DNA of 5,702 nucleotides from Parcubacteria group bacterium Gr01-1014_72. GTDB lineage: Bacteria > Patescibacteriota > Minisyncoccia > Phycocordibacterales > VMFH01. The stretch spans positions 1-5,702 of the forward strand of contig VMFH01000040.1 in assembly GCA_007375925.1 (NCBI GenBank). Direction: 5' to 3'. The first letter of the stretch is position 1; each line of letters begins with the position of its first letter. The notes under the pieces were generated by a model. It was not told the DNA's origin. It did not search any database and worked only from the letters and a program-made list of their open reading frames with translations. This document shows, piece by piece, positions 4,304 through 5,702 of the stretch. The position numbers were made by a program, and so were the translations under genes.

Positions 4304-5226
4304 CCTGCAAGTGCTTCCGCCCCCGCGCTTATCTCGGTGAGCTCCTTCGTAATCTGCGCCTGCCGTACCCTATTGTAGATTCTTGTAAGAGACCCGATGA
4401 GATCGCCTGCGTTTTTGGAAGCATTCTTCATGGCGACCATGCGCGCCGCATGCTCGGAAACGTTTGCCTCCACAATGCAGTCGTACACCTCTATCTCAAC
4501 GAGCGCAGGAACAAGCTCCCGCAGGATATGCTCTGCGGACGGCTCAAGCAGATACTCCGTAACCGGCTCTGAACCCTTCACGGAACGGAGCTCCGAGTAC
4601 CGCCCATAACTCGGCACGATACTTTCCACCATCTCGCGAAGGGTAGAAACCGAGAGCGGCAGGAGCGTCCGGACGAGCACCTCCTGCTTGAGCGCGGAAA
4701 GAAAGTTGGTGTACACGACAACGACGCGATCCGTCTTTCGCGAAACGAATTGTTCAATCAAAAAATCAGCGATAGGTTTTGTCTCCTTCGCTTCCACATA
4801 ATCCCCGACACCGAAAAACTCCGCCGTGACATGTGCTTTCGCGCGAGCGAAGTAATCGCGGGCGCGTTTGCCGACAGCAACTATCTCAACCGGCGCGGAA
4901 GCGTCTTTAAGAAACGCCTCGGCGCGACGAAGTACATTTGCATTGAACGCGCCCGCAAGTCCTTTGTCCGAGGTTACGACGATAAGGAGCTCGCGCTTCA
5001 CCTCGCGCGCCTCCAAAAGCGGGGTGTGTGAAATCGCTTCATCAGAAAGTGCGCCGCGGAGATTACGGAGCATTTCAAGAGCTGCGAGAGCATAGGGGCG
5101 GGAGCGAAGCGCCACCTCCTCGCTCCGTCGCATCTTGACCGCCGACACCGCCTCCATCGCGCGCGTTATCTGCGCAATGTTTCGCGTGGAGCGTATCTTT
5201 TTTTTTAAGGAAAGGGTGGAAGGCAT
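4300..5226 (-). CDS. atpG: F1Fo ATP synthase gamma subunit
   Basis: This is the rotor shaft of the F1 sector, 308 residues, slightly longer than the usual 285-295. The N-terminal helix carries the family signature ITRAMEAVSAVKMRRSEE (about 20-37). The middle Rossmann-like domain includes LLIVVTSDKGLAGAFNANVLRRA (about 80-102), corresponding to the usual SDRGLCGGLN region. The long C-terminal helix ends with the diagnostic MVAMKNASKNAGDLIGSL and ARQAQIT-like segment RVRQAQITKELTEISAGAEAL, which pairs with the N-terminal helix inside the alpha/beta ring. It begins 14 bases after the alpha stop codon and is followed by beta, as in the standard atp operon. No Shine-Dalgarno site precedes the ATG at 5224-5226; the chosen start gives the usual short basic N-terminus (PSTLSLKKKIRSTRNIAQIT). 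Confidence 0.97.
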   Translation of the reverse strand: MPSTLSLKKKIRSTRNIAQITRAMEAVSAVKMRRSEEVALRSRPYALAALEMLRNLRGALSDEAISHTPLLEAREVKRELLIVVTSDKGLAGAFNANVLRRAEAFLKDASAPVEIVAVGKRARDYFARAKAHVTAEFFGVGDYVEAKETKPIADFLIEQFVSRKTDRVVVVYTNFLSALKQEVLVRTLLPLSVSTLREMVESIVPSYGRYSELRSVKGSEPVTEYLLEPSAEHILRELVPALVEIEVYDCIVEANVSEHAARMVAMKNASKNAGDLIGSLTRIYNRVRQAQITKELTEISAGAEALAG

Positions 5227-5236
5227 GGGGAAGTCG

Positions 5237-5255
5237 GTAGTTAGTAGTTAGTAGT
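5237..5255. repeat. 7-bp tandem repeat over the atpA stop codon
   Basis: GTAGTTA occurs at 5237-5243 and 5244-5250, followed by a partial copy GTAGT at 5251-5255. On the coding strand it supplies the last codons of alpha (the C-terminal TTNY) and the TAA stop. Because seven is not a multiple of three, TAA appears in more than one frame. Confidence 0.7.
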
Positions 5256-5702
5256 CTGTAACTTGAAGAAGTGGGAGGAGAAGTCGACAATGACGGCCTT
5301 GAGCTCCTCCTCAAGGGGAGCCGTAAGTTCACCGGACATTCTCACATTCTCAAGAATGTTGGAATGTCGTTCTCGGAGAAAAGTAACGAGCTCCGACTCA
5401 AAACGCTTCACCTCCGCAACCGGCACGGCGTCCAACAGACCTTGCACCGCGGCGAAAATTACAACGACCTGTTCCTCAAAGGGCACCGCCGCGAACTGCG
5501 CCTGTTTCAGAAGTTCAGTAAGCCGCTGCCCTCGCTCTATTTTCCTGCGCGTCGCCTCATCCAAATCCTGTCCGAACTGCGCGAACGCCGCGAGTTCGCG
5601 AAACTGCGCGAGCTCCAGACGGAGCTTCCCCGCCACCTTCTTCATCGCTTTCGTCTGTGCGGATGAACCGACGCGAGACACCGAGATGCCCACATTCACC
5701 GC
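5241..5702 (-). CDS. atpA: F1Fo ATP synthase alpha subunit (C-terminal 153 residues; rest beyond right edge)
   Basis: Only the C-terminal part of this roughly 500-residue non-catalytic nucleotide-binding subunit is present; the frame is open at the right edge. The first residues, AVNVGISVSRVGSSAQTKAM, are the highly conserved alpha signature containing the SVSRVG segment with the arginine that reaches into the catalytic site of beta. The C-terminal helical bundle follows with ELAQFRELAAFAQFGQDLDEATRR, RGQRLTELLKQAQ and IFAAVQGLLD, all typical of the family. The tail (FFKLQTTNY) is not conserved and is encoded in part by a 7-bp tandem repeat. A palindrome-like sequence at 5335-5368 lies in the codons for RHSNILENVRM. 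Gamma begins 14 bases after the stop. The upstream operon genes (delta, b, c, a) are expected beyond the window. Confidence 0.97.
   Translation of the reverse strand, partial: AVNVGISVSRVGSSAQTKAMKKVAGKLRLELAQFRELAAFAQFGQDLDEATRRKIERGQRLTELLKQAQFAAVPFEEQVVVIFAAVQGLLDAVPVAEVKRFESELVTFLRERHSNILENVRMSGELTAPLEEELKAVIVDFSSHFFKLQTTNY
5335..5368. repeat. Imperfect palindrome of the 40-bp family inside atpA
   Basis: Seventeen-base arms meet at 5351/5352. They are complementary except for one T-G wobble pair, one C-T mismatch and the central C-A. The arrangement CATTCT, then an eight-base half ending in ATTCT, then the mirror images matches both perfect palindromes downstream of atpC, position for position. 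It lies within coding sequence. Confidence 0.7.

Noticed and set aside
5271..5666. Plus-strand open frame of 131 codons opposite atpA
   Set aside because: It overlaps the conserved alpha C-terminus completely and has no family features of its own.

Overview
The window is a compact bacterial segment of roughly 50% GC with short gaps between genes. It looks like a small-genome lineage, possibly Candidate Phyla Radiation (CPR)/Parcubacteria-like. That placement is inference. It rests on an epsilon subunit reduced to its beta domain, no clear Shine-Dalgarno sites, near-leaderless starts, a tRNA without an encoded CCA, and many short palindromic or tandem repeats in the gaps.

Layout from left to right. 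At 1-1256, minus strand, is a three-gene redox cluster transcribed as a small CxxC thioredoxin-like protein, a DoxX-like membrane protein and a CcdA/DsbD-like thiol-disulfide membrane transporter, which is cut by the left edge. At 1257-1379 is a divergent promoter region. At 1380-1772, plus strand, is a self-contained unit: a strong extended -10 promoter, an almost leaderless 113-residue protein of unknown function, and an intrinsic terminator. At 1815-2092 is a minus-strand tRNA locus with an intact tRNA-Ala(GGC) between two damaged tRNA-like sequences, one Ile(GAU)-like and one Pro(UGG)-like. The Pro-like one is split in its D-loop by a GC-rich hairpin. At 2093-2411 there is no convincing gene, but there are two perfect 40-bp palindromes centred exactly 108 bp apart.

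At 2412-5702, minus strand, is the distal half of an F1Fo ATP synthase operon in the standard order alpha (3' end only), gamma, beta, epsilon. Together these form the catalytic head and rotor shaft of the enzyme; the membrane-sector and delta genes should lie beyond the right edge.

The most unusual aspect is the repeat architecture. Each atp gene junction carries a different repeat: a 7-bp tandem repeat at the alpha stop codon, a 7-bp tandem array plus a long hairpin between gamma and beta, an ATACGAAT inverted array between beta and epsilon, and the 40-bp palindromes after epsilon. A degenerate copy of the palindrome design also lies inside the alpha coding sequence. No defence system, CRISPR array or transposase was seen.
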